Assembly: GCA_002786065.1 (NCBI GenBank)
Contig: NHNY01000043.1
Span: 1-64,000, forward strand
DNA from: Microcyclospora pomicola
Taxonomy: Eukaryota > Ascomycota > Dothideomycetes > Capnodiales
Length of the DNA: 64,000 bases
Direction: 5' to 3'
A program made the translations under genes and the position numbers. Positions 55,484 through 64,000 of this stretch are shown in pieces (positions within the stretch are counted from its first letter, which is position 1; each line of letters begins with the position of its first letter). The notes beneath the pieces are model-generated. The model did no database searches. It saw only the letters and a list, made by a program, of their open reading frames with translations, and was not told the origin of the DNA.

Positions 55484-56239
55484 ATGGCAGATCCTGTATT
55501 CAGCACACAGCCGGAGTCGCGACCTAGTAGCCAGCATACTCCATCTTACCATTCCGCCATCAATACTCCGAGCAATCCTACCGATCCTGCCGCAGGTACT
55601 GAACAACATGTAGAGCAGTCTCATGTTACCGATGCGCCTCCACCGTTCTGGAGCACTGGTGCACATAATCGTAGCATCTCTACCGTGAGCTATCACTCCA
55701 TTCTTTCTCATAGCCGGCCGACCCCGATTCTACTCGAAGACCACTCCGAGGAACATCACGAACAAACCCAAGCCTGCTGGGCCAAGTCGGTCAGCATTGA
55801 TGAATATGTCTGCGTCACTGGCCCAAGTGGAGTGGGAGCGTATATTGTATGGCACTGCACCGTGGAAACCTTGAAAGGGGGTCTTCTTGATTTGCGAAAA
55901 CGGTATGTATGCTAGAGTATATACACAGACGGTAGTGGGGTGGTGCTTGTCGTCTGATACGTCTCCACAGATACTCCGAGTTCGATACACTACGCACCAG
56001 TCTCATACGCTCGTTCCCACACTCGGAGGCAATGATTCCGCAATTACCACGGAAGAGTGTTGTCTCGAGGTTTCGCCCGAGATTCCTGGAGCATCGGAAG
56101 GAAGGCCTCAACCACTTCTTGAAGTCAGTCATGCAACGAGGTCTTGTTCCATGCCATTACTGACGTCTTGAATAGCTGCATATTACTCAACCCCGAATTT
56201 GCCGCGAGTCCTGTCTTGAAAGAATTCATTTTTTCCTAA
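55484..56239 (+). CDS. ypt35: PX-domain protein, Ypt35-like
   Basis: Three exons (55484-55902, 55971-56123, 56176-56239) with 68- and 52-base introns; 211 residues. The last two exons are too short to stand out alone. Ypt35 is an endosome/vacuole PX protein that binds PI3P and recruits Vps13 to contact sites through a PxP motif. The PX domain fills residues about 105-211: YVCVTGPSGVGAYIVWHC, LRKRYSEFDTLRTSLIRSFP (the PI3P-binding R-Y-S-x-F), IPQLPRKSVVSRFRPRFLEHR (polyproline-like loop) and RKEGLNHFLNCILLNPEF. The N-terminal 100 residues are Ser/Pro/His-rich with PPP near PDAPPPF. The start is uncertain: ATG 55361 would add 41 residues. Confidence 0.82.
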
Positions 56240-57272
56240 GCTTCAGATTCCCCGAACGCGTTCCCCAATATTTCACCTTTGGGTTCTCGCTTTTCGCTTC
56301 GCTGTGAAGGTATATACCTTAGCATTGCTTGTAGTTCATTGCAGTCGTATTGTAGCGCGGCAAGCCATACAAAGCCGTGTATCAACATGCTCTAGAGTCC
56401 CAGAGGTGTTTTAGCTGCTCCCGAATTCTTGAAGGAGTCATTTCCAGTTTTGCAAGTGAAGCTGCTAGAAATTTTGATGAACGTTCGTATGCTTTGCGGT
56501 ATAGCCTACCTTCTCTTCGTTCAGCAGTCACGCGGACTACACACCTTGACGCTGACTCCTGACCTTGACGCTGAGCGCTCTTTCTCTATGCCTACTAACG
56601 AGTAGGTGCGATTGTGCTCGTTGTATGACGAGCATCCCACCGCATTTCTGGCCTGAAGAGAGATCGAGTTCCTACCTGCTCAACGTCGGATCAAGCTGCA
56701 AAGTCAAGTAGTATGTCCTCACCCAGGGTAGATATTTGTCCTGCTTTTCCCGAAGATTCTTTAGTAGTGTATCTAAATACAAACGTAAGCTCGAAATTGA
56801 TACCACCGCCTGATCGAGAGCGGAGTGGGATGATGCCGCATGAACTCTCAGTTCATCGTGTCCACCGAAAATCTATCATTGTAGCAGTCTTCCTCGTACA
56901 CATTGCGATATCCTGAGGTACGTAGAGAAACCACGGTTTCCTCCACTCGCGATACTGTAGATAATCACATTTGAGTACCTTTGTCATCCGCATGCATACT
57001 GTACCCACGTGCATTCAAATCGTGCGTGGTCCACGAGCCCCACGTGTACGAACAATACCCCGCATGACGTTCTTCGATACTGACGTCGGATCTTGCGGTC
57101 CAAGCTTCGTACAACAAACCCAGGTTTTATATTTGTGACTTCATCGTGTATGGGGCATACAATTTTCTAGCCTACTATCATCCTACCACCACCTTATATT
57201 CATATCTCCTCATCAATCAACACTACATCAGGCCTACAAGACCTCATCCACACAAACACCTCCCGCCTCAAA
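56240..57272. other. Intergenic region; cyclophilin promoter
   Basis: No gene seen. The promoter-proximal part holds two CACGTG E-box cores (57006-57011 and 57041-57046) and two TGACG words (57064-57068 and 57082-57086, the second extending to TGACGTC), a set often seen for bHLH and bZIP factors. A CTGACC/TTGACGCTGA repeat lies near 56545-56575. Confidence 0.5.
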
Positions 57273-57945
57273 ATGGATAAGCTCAAGTCTATGTTCCACA
57301 AGAAGGACGACTCTGCGTCTCCCTCGCACACCAGCGGCTCTTCCGCAACTCCAACATCGAGCTCTGCGGCACCCACATCCGGATCTGGTGCCAGCGATGG
57401 CCCTATCCCTGAAGGTGTGATGCTGCACACTACCCTTGGCGACATCACAATTGCGCTGTATAAGGACCAGACTCCCAAGGTGAGCCATCCCATCTTCCCA
57501 ATCACGCTGCCCACACGCTGTCTGTCTTCTACTAACCTACTTCGATCAGACCTGCCGTAACTTCGCTACCCTCGCCTCTCGAGGCTACTACAACAACGTG
57601 ATCTTCCACCGAATCATCGCCGGGTTCATGATCCAAGGCGGCGACCCTACCGGTACCGGACGTGGTGGCGAGTCGATCTACGGCGCCAAGTTTGAAGATG
57701 AGATTGTGCCATCGCTGAAGCACACGGAGAAGGGCATTATGTCCATGGCGAACGCAGGTCCGGGTACCAATGGTAGTCAGTTCTTCATCACACTGGGCCC
57801 AACTCCCCACTTGAACGGCAAGCATACCGTGTTTGGACATGTGGTTCAGGGCATGGATGTGGTCGATAAGCTGGGCTCCGTCAGGACAGGCGCTGGCGAC
57901 AAGCCCGTATCGGAGGTCAAGATCACAGGCGCGGACGTCTTTTAG
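57273..57945 (+). CDS. Cyclophilin-type peptidyl-prolyl isomerase, PPIL1/Cyp1 type
   Basis: Two exons (57273-57479, 57550-57945) with a 70-base intron; 200 residues. PPIL1-type cyclophilins are spliceosome-associated prolyl isomerases. The catalytic domain starts near residue 49 ([26 protein letters not shown]). Active-site words are [19 protein letters not shown] (catalytic Arg), [16 protein letters not shown] and [14 protein letters not shown]; the GTGRGG and GKHT words are of the PPIL1 subgroup. Unusual is a 48-residue N-terminal extension ([14 protein letters not shown] then Ser/Thr/Pro-rich), absent in typical PPIL1 (about 160 residues). An ATG at the domain edge (GVM) could give a short form. 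Confidence 0.88.
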
Positions 57946-58179
57946 AAGACTTGGCTTGTTACGTATGGAGACAAAATTGTACGGCTTGTGTCATGATAAA
58001 TTGGTCATTTTATGATTGGACGATTGAGTATGCAAATATGGTATACCTTAAAACGAGGAGCTCCATGACTTAGCTTAAGTGGTTTTCTTGTCGATGTCTT
58101 GATCTGCTATGCAGATTTCGAACAACGAGGTGACGCCTTTTCCGATGATTGCTCGATGAATCGCTATGCGTTTCACTTG

Positions 58180-60511
58180 CTAAGCTCCAAAGCCTGCTTT
58201 CTGAGTGCCAGTTCCCACCATCTTCCCGCCGTTAAGCACACCCGTAGTCGCAATGACCAGCTTCCGACCACTGCTCTCTTGCAACTGCTTCCCAACGAAA
58301 CGCAGAGCGGCAATCTCGGCGTACGTAATGCCGCCCAAAAAGAAGACAATACTCGTTTTTGGACCATCCTTGCTCCCTTGTAACGTTTTTCGAGCGTGAG
58401 AAGCGTCGGAATCTGCGCCTTTCTGTGACAGGTCTACCGTCGCACCACGAATCTTGGCCAGTGTGTCTGCGAAGCCAGTCCAGCCCGTGCCTCCTGCCGT
58501 GGAGCGGACCTCTGCCTTCACGGGACCGTTGCTTCGAGCTGGTGTGACCAGATCTTGTAAGTGAGCTTTTTGCAGTATGCACTGCACGAGCCGAACAGAG
58601 AGAGGTGCATATCCGGAGAAGACATAGGCTATATCGTTCGGGTCGCTCTCTTGGATGTCGTCGATCCACAAAGAAAGAGCCCGGCGAACCGCATTCCAGT
58701 CAGTGGATGTCTGTCCGGCAGTCCCTGCTATCGGATTGAGATATCCTCGGTGGCTCTCTCGTGGCACAATGAGACCCATCTTCTCCATGTTGGTGAGAGT
58801 GAGCATATGCTGGAAGCCGTAAGCATGCAGAACTTGCCGTTTGAAGTGCTCGAGATCTCTTTGTCGAATACCGTTGCTGAGGGAGCTCTCCAATGCAAGT
58901 AGCCGAAGGATGGTTGGCAGAGGTGCCGCGCGGGATATCAGTTCGTCGATGTTTTCGTGAATACTGCTTGCATCTCCTCCAGCAAGCAGACTCTGTTCAA
59001 CTTCGAGCGTACGACGGAAGAAGTCGCCACGAATAAACTTCGTCACCTCCTCCGCAAGACTTGCATGAAGCTTGAGGCTCGTAGACTCCGCTTGGTACGA
59101 CGGTAACAATTTGACTGTATCTCGAAGTTCTGTAAGGGATTGGTTCTGATCGCGTATGTTTTGTTCTTCGCCCTGAAGACGTCGTGCGGTATTGCTTAGC
59201 AATGGGCCAATCGTGGCAAAGTTGGCATCCCGAAGAGTCGGGTAGAGCTTGTCTGTGCTGTCTAACACAACTTTGCGTTTAGTAGCTGTACTGGCCGTGT
59301 TTTGAGGTTGCTTTTGCCCGCCTATCGGTGTTGGACCCAGTACGGAAGAATCAACTTCTGCTTGATTATTAGCTATGCCGAACATCTCATCTAAGAGACC
59401 TTCATATGTGAGTTGTGTGGCAAGCACCGTTGGAAGGTCAACTTCACGGTCAATGATGATCAGGTTCTCCACGGTAGAACTAGGCGTGAGACCGAAAGCT
59501 GTCAAGTAAGTACTGCCAGGGTCGGAAGATGCGTTGACGTCCTCCTCGTTGCGCATGCGAAGTAGTAGATCTGCTAGCGTTTTCGCGTTGTCGCCTTTGC
59601 CGAGAATCCTTGGAAACAACCCATACTGCTTCTGTAATAGCATCAATGCTCTGGCTGACGCAAAAATCGAAGTTGGGTCTTTGTACAGAAAGAGCTCGCT
59701 TGAAGCATCCGGTAGTTCGAGGGACAAGAGGTCTTGTTCGAGTGGGAGGAAATGCAAATCAAACTCTGTGATATTTGCCTCGCCGAGCACGCCATGCTCT
59801 TCCAATATCAGGTTGCTCACTAGTGTGCGACGCGGCACCCAGATGACCGTAAAATCGTGGTCGGTCTTGCTCTCACTTCTGACGAGATGAATCTGCTCTG
59901 CTCCTGTCAGCCCCTGTCGAACAGGCCAAGGCGAGTTTTTTGAAATTGTAAGCACGAATCCGAGGAGTTTCCTGCTCGGTGTAGATGCACAGGGAACTCC
60001 CAATGATCGAGCTGTATCTTGGCAGATGTCTTCGATATTTGGATCAAGACTGGAATACAGAGAGTAGGGTGAGGCGGATCTAAGTAATCTCATTTACGAT
60101 CCGGCGCCTTGCTAGTTCTTGATGCCACACGCATCCATCGGGACGAGTTGCATATAATTCACTCACCTGCTACCATCCGTGTCTGTTTGGAGTTTTCCCC
60201 TCGCACAAGGAAGATAATATTGCGCTGGGTGGAATCCACATTGTGGTTTTCCAAGAAAAAGAGCTTGTCGACACCGTACTCTTGCAACGTGCTGAATTTG
60301 ACGAAGAGCCCAATTGTATCGGCGAGGGCCTTCTCAATGACAAGATTCTTCTTGCCCCGAACCTATGCAGGACGGGTGAGTATTGATCACGAAGGCTTGA
60401 TTGCGGTAACCCAGGCTTACATACACCCTCCAGAATCCGCAACAACTCTCTGCGCGCTTTCTCCGCAATATCCTGTGTTATGATGGCCTTGCCGGCCGAT
60501 AATGCTGCCAT
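58180..60511 (-). CDS. vps33: Vacuolar sorting Sec1/Munc18 protein Vps33
   Basis: Three exons (60425-60511, 60167-60362, 58180-59897) with 62- and 269-base introns; 666 residues. Vps33 is the SM-family subunit of HOPS/CORVET that templates SNARE assembly for vacuole and endosome fusion. N-terminal landmarks only appear after splicing: RRELLRILEG-VRGKKNLVIEKALADTIGLFVKF, EYGVDKLFFLEN and TRMVA-EQIHLVRSES. Then FTVIWVPRRTLVSN, FPRILGKGDNAKTLADLL, TVENLIIIDREVDLPTVLATQLTYEGLLDE-type Sec1 core words, and VFFLGGITYAEIAALRF near the C-terminus. The large exon alone opens at an ATG within intron 2 (60093), giving a misleading shorter model. Divergent from HisRS, 193 bases apart. Confidence 0.9.
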
Positions 60512-60704
60512 CACATCGTCGCTCGTACAAGGTTGACGGGAGGGAACAAGCTGCTGCTGTTGTTATCCGCCTGGTTGCGGCTCGGACCAAGCGTCTGTTC
60601 GAACGCATTGCTGCCTCAGGCCGACTGAGATCAAGAAATGTTTAAAGGATGACATCGATGCCCAATTGATCAATAGAAGCATTGAGTCACCCAATACGGC
60701 TTGC
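60512..60704. promoter_or_regulatory. Bidirectional promoter vps33 / histidyl-tRNA synthetase
   Basis: 193 bases between divergent starts; both leaders must be short, which matters for choice between the two HisRS start codons. Confidence 0.55.
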
Positions 60705-62399
60705 ATGAAGCTATTTTCTCTTTCCTTCACGTGTGTTCGGAACGCCAACACCACCATACGGCAAACAAGAATACCAATTCCATTGCGCGTATCACACAAG
60801 AGATTTACTCCCACGCGACAGTTTAGCTTCACCCCTCGCGGGGCACAAATCGAGGACGAAATGGGGAAAGAAAAGGGCGAGGGGAAGACGAGCTTCCAGC
60901 TCAAGGTCCCGAAAGGCACCAAGGACTGGGAAGGTAAGGATATGGTCATTCGCGATCGTATCTTTGGATCCATCACCGATGTCTTCAAGCGTCACGGTGC
61001 TGTCACAATCGACACTCCTGTTTTTGAGCTCAAGGAAATCCTGTCGGGGAAATATGGCGAGGACAGCAAACTCATCTACGATCTTGCGGATCAAGGTGGT
61101 GAGCTCTGCTCTCTTCGCTACGACCTCACAGTACCATTTGCGCGTTGGCTAGCCATGAACTCATCCGTCAAAAACATCAAACGTTACCACATTGCAAAGG
61201 TCTATCGAAGAGATCAGCCTGCAATGGCGAAAGGAAGGATGCGGGAATTCTACCAGTGCGATTTCGACATCGCAGGCGAATACGATGCGATGCTTCCCGA
61301 TGCCGAGATTATCAGGATTACTTGCGAGATCTTCAAGAGCTTGGGCTGGGAAGGTACATATACGATCAAGATCAACCACCGCAAGATCCTTGATGGCATA
61401 TTCGAAGTTTGTGGTGTACCGACGGACAAGTTGCGCACCATCTCCTCTGCAGTGGACAAGCTAGACAAGGCGCCATGGGAAGAGGTGCGAAGAGAAATGA
61501 CGGAAGAGAAAGGCTTGGATCCCGAGGTGGCAGACAAAATTGGCGAGTACGTCGTCAAGAAAGGTGGTAGAGATATCCTCGAGCAATTACAAAATGATGA
61601 GAGGTTATCCACCAGCGAATCTGCAAGGGCAGGTCTGGCAGATATGGCGCTCCTCTTCACCTACCTCGAATCATTCTCTGTGCTTGACAAGATTTCATTC
61701 GACATGTCACTTGCGCGAGGACTGGATTACTATACTGGCGTCATCTACGAGGTCGTGACGGAGGGATCTGCGCCGAGCTCATCTGGTGCAAAGAAACCCA
61801 AGAAGACCACGGACGCCGACGAGGATCGATCAAATGACCCGTCGATCGGCGTCGGCTCGGTCGCAGCAGGCGGTCGGTACGACAACCTCGTGTCAATGTT
61901 CTCTGGTAAGCAGCAAATCCCCTGCGTGGGAATCTCATTCGGCGTCGATCGAATCTTCTCCATCACGAAAGCGCGGTTGGCAGCGTCCAAGACCGCTGCT
62001 GTCGTCCGGAACAACGAAGTCGACGTCTACGTTATGGCATTTGGCGGTAAAGGCTTTGAGGGACTGCTACCGGAGCGGATGGAAGTTGCGAAGCGGTTGT
62101 GGGATGCAGGTATCAAGGCCGAATTTAGCTGGAAGGTCAAGCCGAAGCTTCCGCAGCAGTTCAAGGCGGCAGAGGTCAATGGCGTACCTTTCGCCATCAT
62201 TCTTGGCGAGGACGAGCTTCGGGCAGGCAAATGCAAAATCAAGGAGATGGGTCTGCCGGAGGGTCACCCGGAGAAAGATGGCGTGGAAATCGAGATGGCA
62301 AACCTTGAGTCCGAAGTCAAGCAGAGGATCGGGCAACAGAGCTCTCTGGCCGATGGCGTGGCATCAATCTCCCTGGATGGTGCGGCAAAAACTTCATAG
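60705..62399 (+). CDS. hts1: Histidyl-tRNA synthetase, mitochondrial and cytosolic forms
   Basis: Intronless. From ATG 60705 it has 564 residues; from in-frame ATG 60861 it has 512. The first 52 residues ([33 protein letters not shown]) are Arg/Thr/Ser-rich without acids, a mitochondrial presequence; the second start, [12 protein letters not shown], opens a cytosolic form. One gene serving both compartments is known for yeast HTS1. The first ATG has a poor context (T at -3), the second a good one (G at -3, G at +4), as needed for leaky scanning. Class II core: [21 protein letters not shown] (motif 2 region), [22 protein letters not shown], the HisA loop [32 protein letters not shown] (motif 3), then the anticodon-binding domain. 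Confidence 0.95.
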   Translation: MKLFSLSFTCVRNANTTIRQTRIPIPLRVSHKRFTPTRQFSFTPRGAQIEDEMGKEKGEGKTSFQLKVPKGTKDWEGKDMVIRDRIFGSITDVFKRHGAVTIDTPVFELKEILSGKYGEDSKLIYDLADQGGELCSLRYDLTVPFARWLAMNSSVKNIKRYHIAKVYRRDQPAMAKGRMREFYQCDFDIAGEYDAMLPDAEIIRITCEIFKSLGWEGTYTIKINHRKILDGIFEVCGVPTDKLRTISSAVDKLDKAPWEEVRREMTEEKGLDPEVADKIGEYVVKKGGRDILEQLQNDERLSTSESARAGLADMALLFTYLESFSVLDKISFDMSLARGLDYYTGVIYEVVTEGSAPSSSGAKKPKKTTDADEDRSNDPSIGVGSVAAGGRYDNLVSMFSGKQQIPCVGISFGVDRIFSITKARLAASKTAAVVRNNEVDVYVMAFGGKGFEGLLPERMEVAKRLWDAGIKAEFSWKVKPKLPQQFKAAEVNGVPFAIILGEDELRAGKCKIKEMGLPEGHPEKDGVEIEMANLESEVKQRIGQQSSLADGVASISLDGAAKTS

Positions 62400-62922
62400 A
62401 TTTCATCGTATCAAAGACAAAAACAGAAATCGCGTGCCCTCGCATCGTTCGACAGCCCAAGTGCAACCAAGAGTTCATCCGTTCCTCACGCCTCTTGAAA
62501 CACGAGAATATCTTCGCTCATGTCAGAAAGTCCGTTACAACCAATATCTTCTTAATTGTGGCAACAACAGGAAGAGGTGACAAAGACACTTTTCACGAGT
62601 ACGCCGACGACCTACACTACGCTTCAGACCCAAGTTATAATAACTCGAAAACAGTGTGTACCAAGCCTGATCAGTCACATGAGTCTCGTGAACAGCATAC
62701 AGAACTACGACACAATACACTTTACGGACCAGCTGCGGGGACCTTTTAACTTCTCCTGTTCTGGAGGCTGAGAGGTTGACATTGGAGCCGGCTGACTCTT
62801 GGCTGTTGTAGCTACTGTTCCGTTCGTCTCTTCCATTACTGCCGCAGTTCGATCCGTCGTAAGATTCCCGGCGTAATATCAGAGCCAGACTTCTGCTGGG
62901 TGGTGCTACCGCTGCTATCCAA
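62400..62922. other. Convergent intergenic region
   Basis: 3' flanks of the HisRS and flavodoxin-like genes. Short frames only. Confidence 0.5.
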
Positions 62923-63606
62923 TCATGCAACCTTGGCGACGGTGCTGTAGAAAGCCTTGCCCTGCTCTTCAGCAACCTTCAACTCCTTTTCGGTTGGCTG
63001 GCGCGAACCATCGCCGTTCTGTGAGAAGTCAGGTCAGCTGGCCAGTTTATGATGCGAAAACAGTGTCAGGATGAGATCGACAACACTTACGGCGAATGTT
63101 CCAGCACCCCATGGGCTGCCTCCGCGAACTTCAGAGTTATCTCCGAGAAGAGGGAAAACGGTCTTGTAGCCGAGTGGGACGAAGATGATGCCGTGGTGGA
63201 CAAAGGTGCTCATGGCGGAGATGGCAGTAGTCTCTTGGCCTCCGCCCATGGTGCTGGTGGAGATGAACACGCCGGCGTACTTGCCCCAGTAGCCACCGCT
63301 CGACCATTGCCCACCAGTCTTGTCCCAGAAGGTCTTCCACTGGGCCGGGAAGTTGCCGTAGCGGGTAGGGATGCCGAAGAGGAAGCCATCATACTGCTCG
63401 AGGGTCTTGGGATCCTCAAGCACGGGGTATTTGCTGTCCTTGCCGGGAGCGTGCATCTTGGTGAGGACGTCCTCCGGGAGGGTCTCAGGGAGCTGGTAGA
63501 TGTCGACACTTCCTCCAGCGGCTTCGATACCCTTGGCCTCGGCCTCGGCCAGAGTCTTGATGTGGCCGTACATCGAGTAGAAGACGATTGCGATCTTGGG
63601 AGCCAT
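62923..63606 (-). CDS. Flavodoxin-like NAD(P)H:quinone oxidoreductase (Pst2/WrbA)
   Basis: Two exons (63091-63606, 62923-63018) with a 72-base intron; 203 residues. Pst2/WrbA proteins are FMN-dependent two-electron quinone reductases that protect against oxidative stress; in yeast they sit at eisosomes. The FMN phosphate loop is at residues 9-14 (YSMYGH, after IAIVF). Isoalloxazine contacts are [12 protein letters not shown] and [12 protein letters not shown]. The late words [36 protein letters not shown] (joined by the splice) are diagnostic. The ATG at 63606 (MAPKIAIV) is used; an upstream in-frame extension adds a Ser/Phe/Pro-rich stretch that is probably 5' leader. Confidence 0.94.
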
Positions 63607-64000
63607 GATGGACAGAGTTCGGGGGGTAGGAAATAGATTACTTGACAATGATGAGAAGCTGTAAGTAGGAAATGGTGAACACAAACCTGAACGAGGGCCT
63701 TGGAGCTTTTATATACGTCCCGTCTATTAGACTTCATCTCACATCGAACACGTTGGAGGAGTGACATTGATAATGCAGCTTAAGTGCTTTCTGGCGCATG
63801 AAGCTCTGCTTTGCCCCGCCATCTTGACATCTGCCTTACATCATCCCGGACATCTTTTCTACGCAATTCAGCCCAAATTAGCCAGTATTTATCAAGCTTT
63901 GGGTATTAGCAGGCATTGATTCGGCATCAAATGTGTGGTCGATGTTTTTATTGTGAGTATCAGGTCGTGCTGAAGCTGTGTGTGTGTGTGCTCTGTGTAA
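63607..64000. other. Upstream region of the quinone reductase gene
   Basis: Promoter and leader; no gene. A short (TG)n microsatellite (about 8 units) stands at 63979-63992. A TTTATATAC word at 63708-63716 could be a TATA element for the minus-strand gene. Confidence 0.45.

Noticed and set aside
58180-60093. Vps33 starting at ATG 60093
   Set aside because: The first 60 residues lack Sec1-family similarity, whereas two upstream exons supply the missing N-terminus in phase.
1-64000. tRNA, rRNA and CRISPR features
   Set aside because: No B-box-like GGTTCGA context with a cloverleaf, no rRNA sequence and no spaced direct repeats were found by eye; CRISPR is not expected in a fungus.

Overview
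This window is the left end of a chromosome of a filamentous ascomycete (Pezizomycotina; gene families and style suggest Dothideomycetes, but genus is not decidable by eye). It starts with 14 perfect TAACCC telomere repeats. Genes have short GT-AG introns, mostly 50-80 bases, and several families are typical of filamentous fungi (Pal1, DUF2406, the DUF7707-type GPI protein, secretory lipase, DUF3435). All exon models were made by eye by matching splice sites, reading phase and remembered family sequence; no alignment was run.

Subtelomere (about 85-5400): one AT-rich block that looks heavily hit by RIP (CpA and TpG nearly absent, TpA in great excess). It is a nest of fossils: a minus-strand Ty3/Gypsy copy whose reverse-transcriptase region is cut by the telomere, a 3' piece of a second Gypsy copy on the plus strand, two 216-base LTRs in inverted orientation, and a decayed DUF3435 tyrosine-recombinase gene (the family of Starship captains) interrupted by the plus-strand LTR. 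RIP-like composition stops abruptly near 5.4 kb.

Transition (5.4-11.1 kb): gene-poor, with two secreted-protein genes: a six-exon small secreted protein that no single open frame reveals, and a secretory lipase.

Core (11.1-37.7 kb): dense housekeeping genes. RNA genes dominate: Usb1 (U6 3' end trimming), the U2AF large subunit, Prp16, Trm82 and ribosomal stalk protein P0, with Pal1, a GNAT acetyltransferase, the farnesylated J-protein Ydj1, a CLIP-170 family protein, an APH/ACAD10-11-like kinase-fold protein convergent with methylmalonate-semialdehyde dehydrogenase, and calnexin.

Right half (37.7-64 kb): a 3.1-kb stretch without recognisable genes, then DUF2406, Vma21, Fun30-type SNF2 remodeler, a secreted type-B carboxylesterase, an ANCHR-like zinc-finger protein, a GPI-anchored DUF7707-like protein, a Ypt35-like PX protein, a PPIL1-type cyclophilin, Vps33, histidyl-tRNA synthetase with two in-frame starts, and a Pst2/WrbA flavodoxin-like quinone reductase. 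Genes are not in operons; likely shared promoters lie between trm82/P0, vps33/HisRS, vma21/fun30 and usb1/pal1. No tRNA, rRNA or CRISPR was seen. The most unusual part is the telomere-capped nest of fossils with the captain-family relic.
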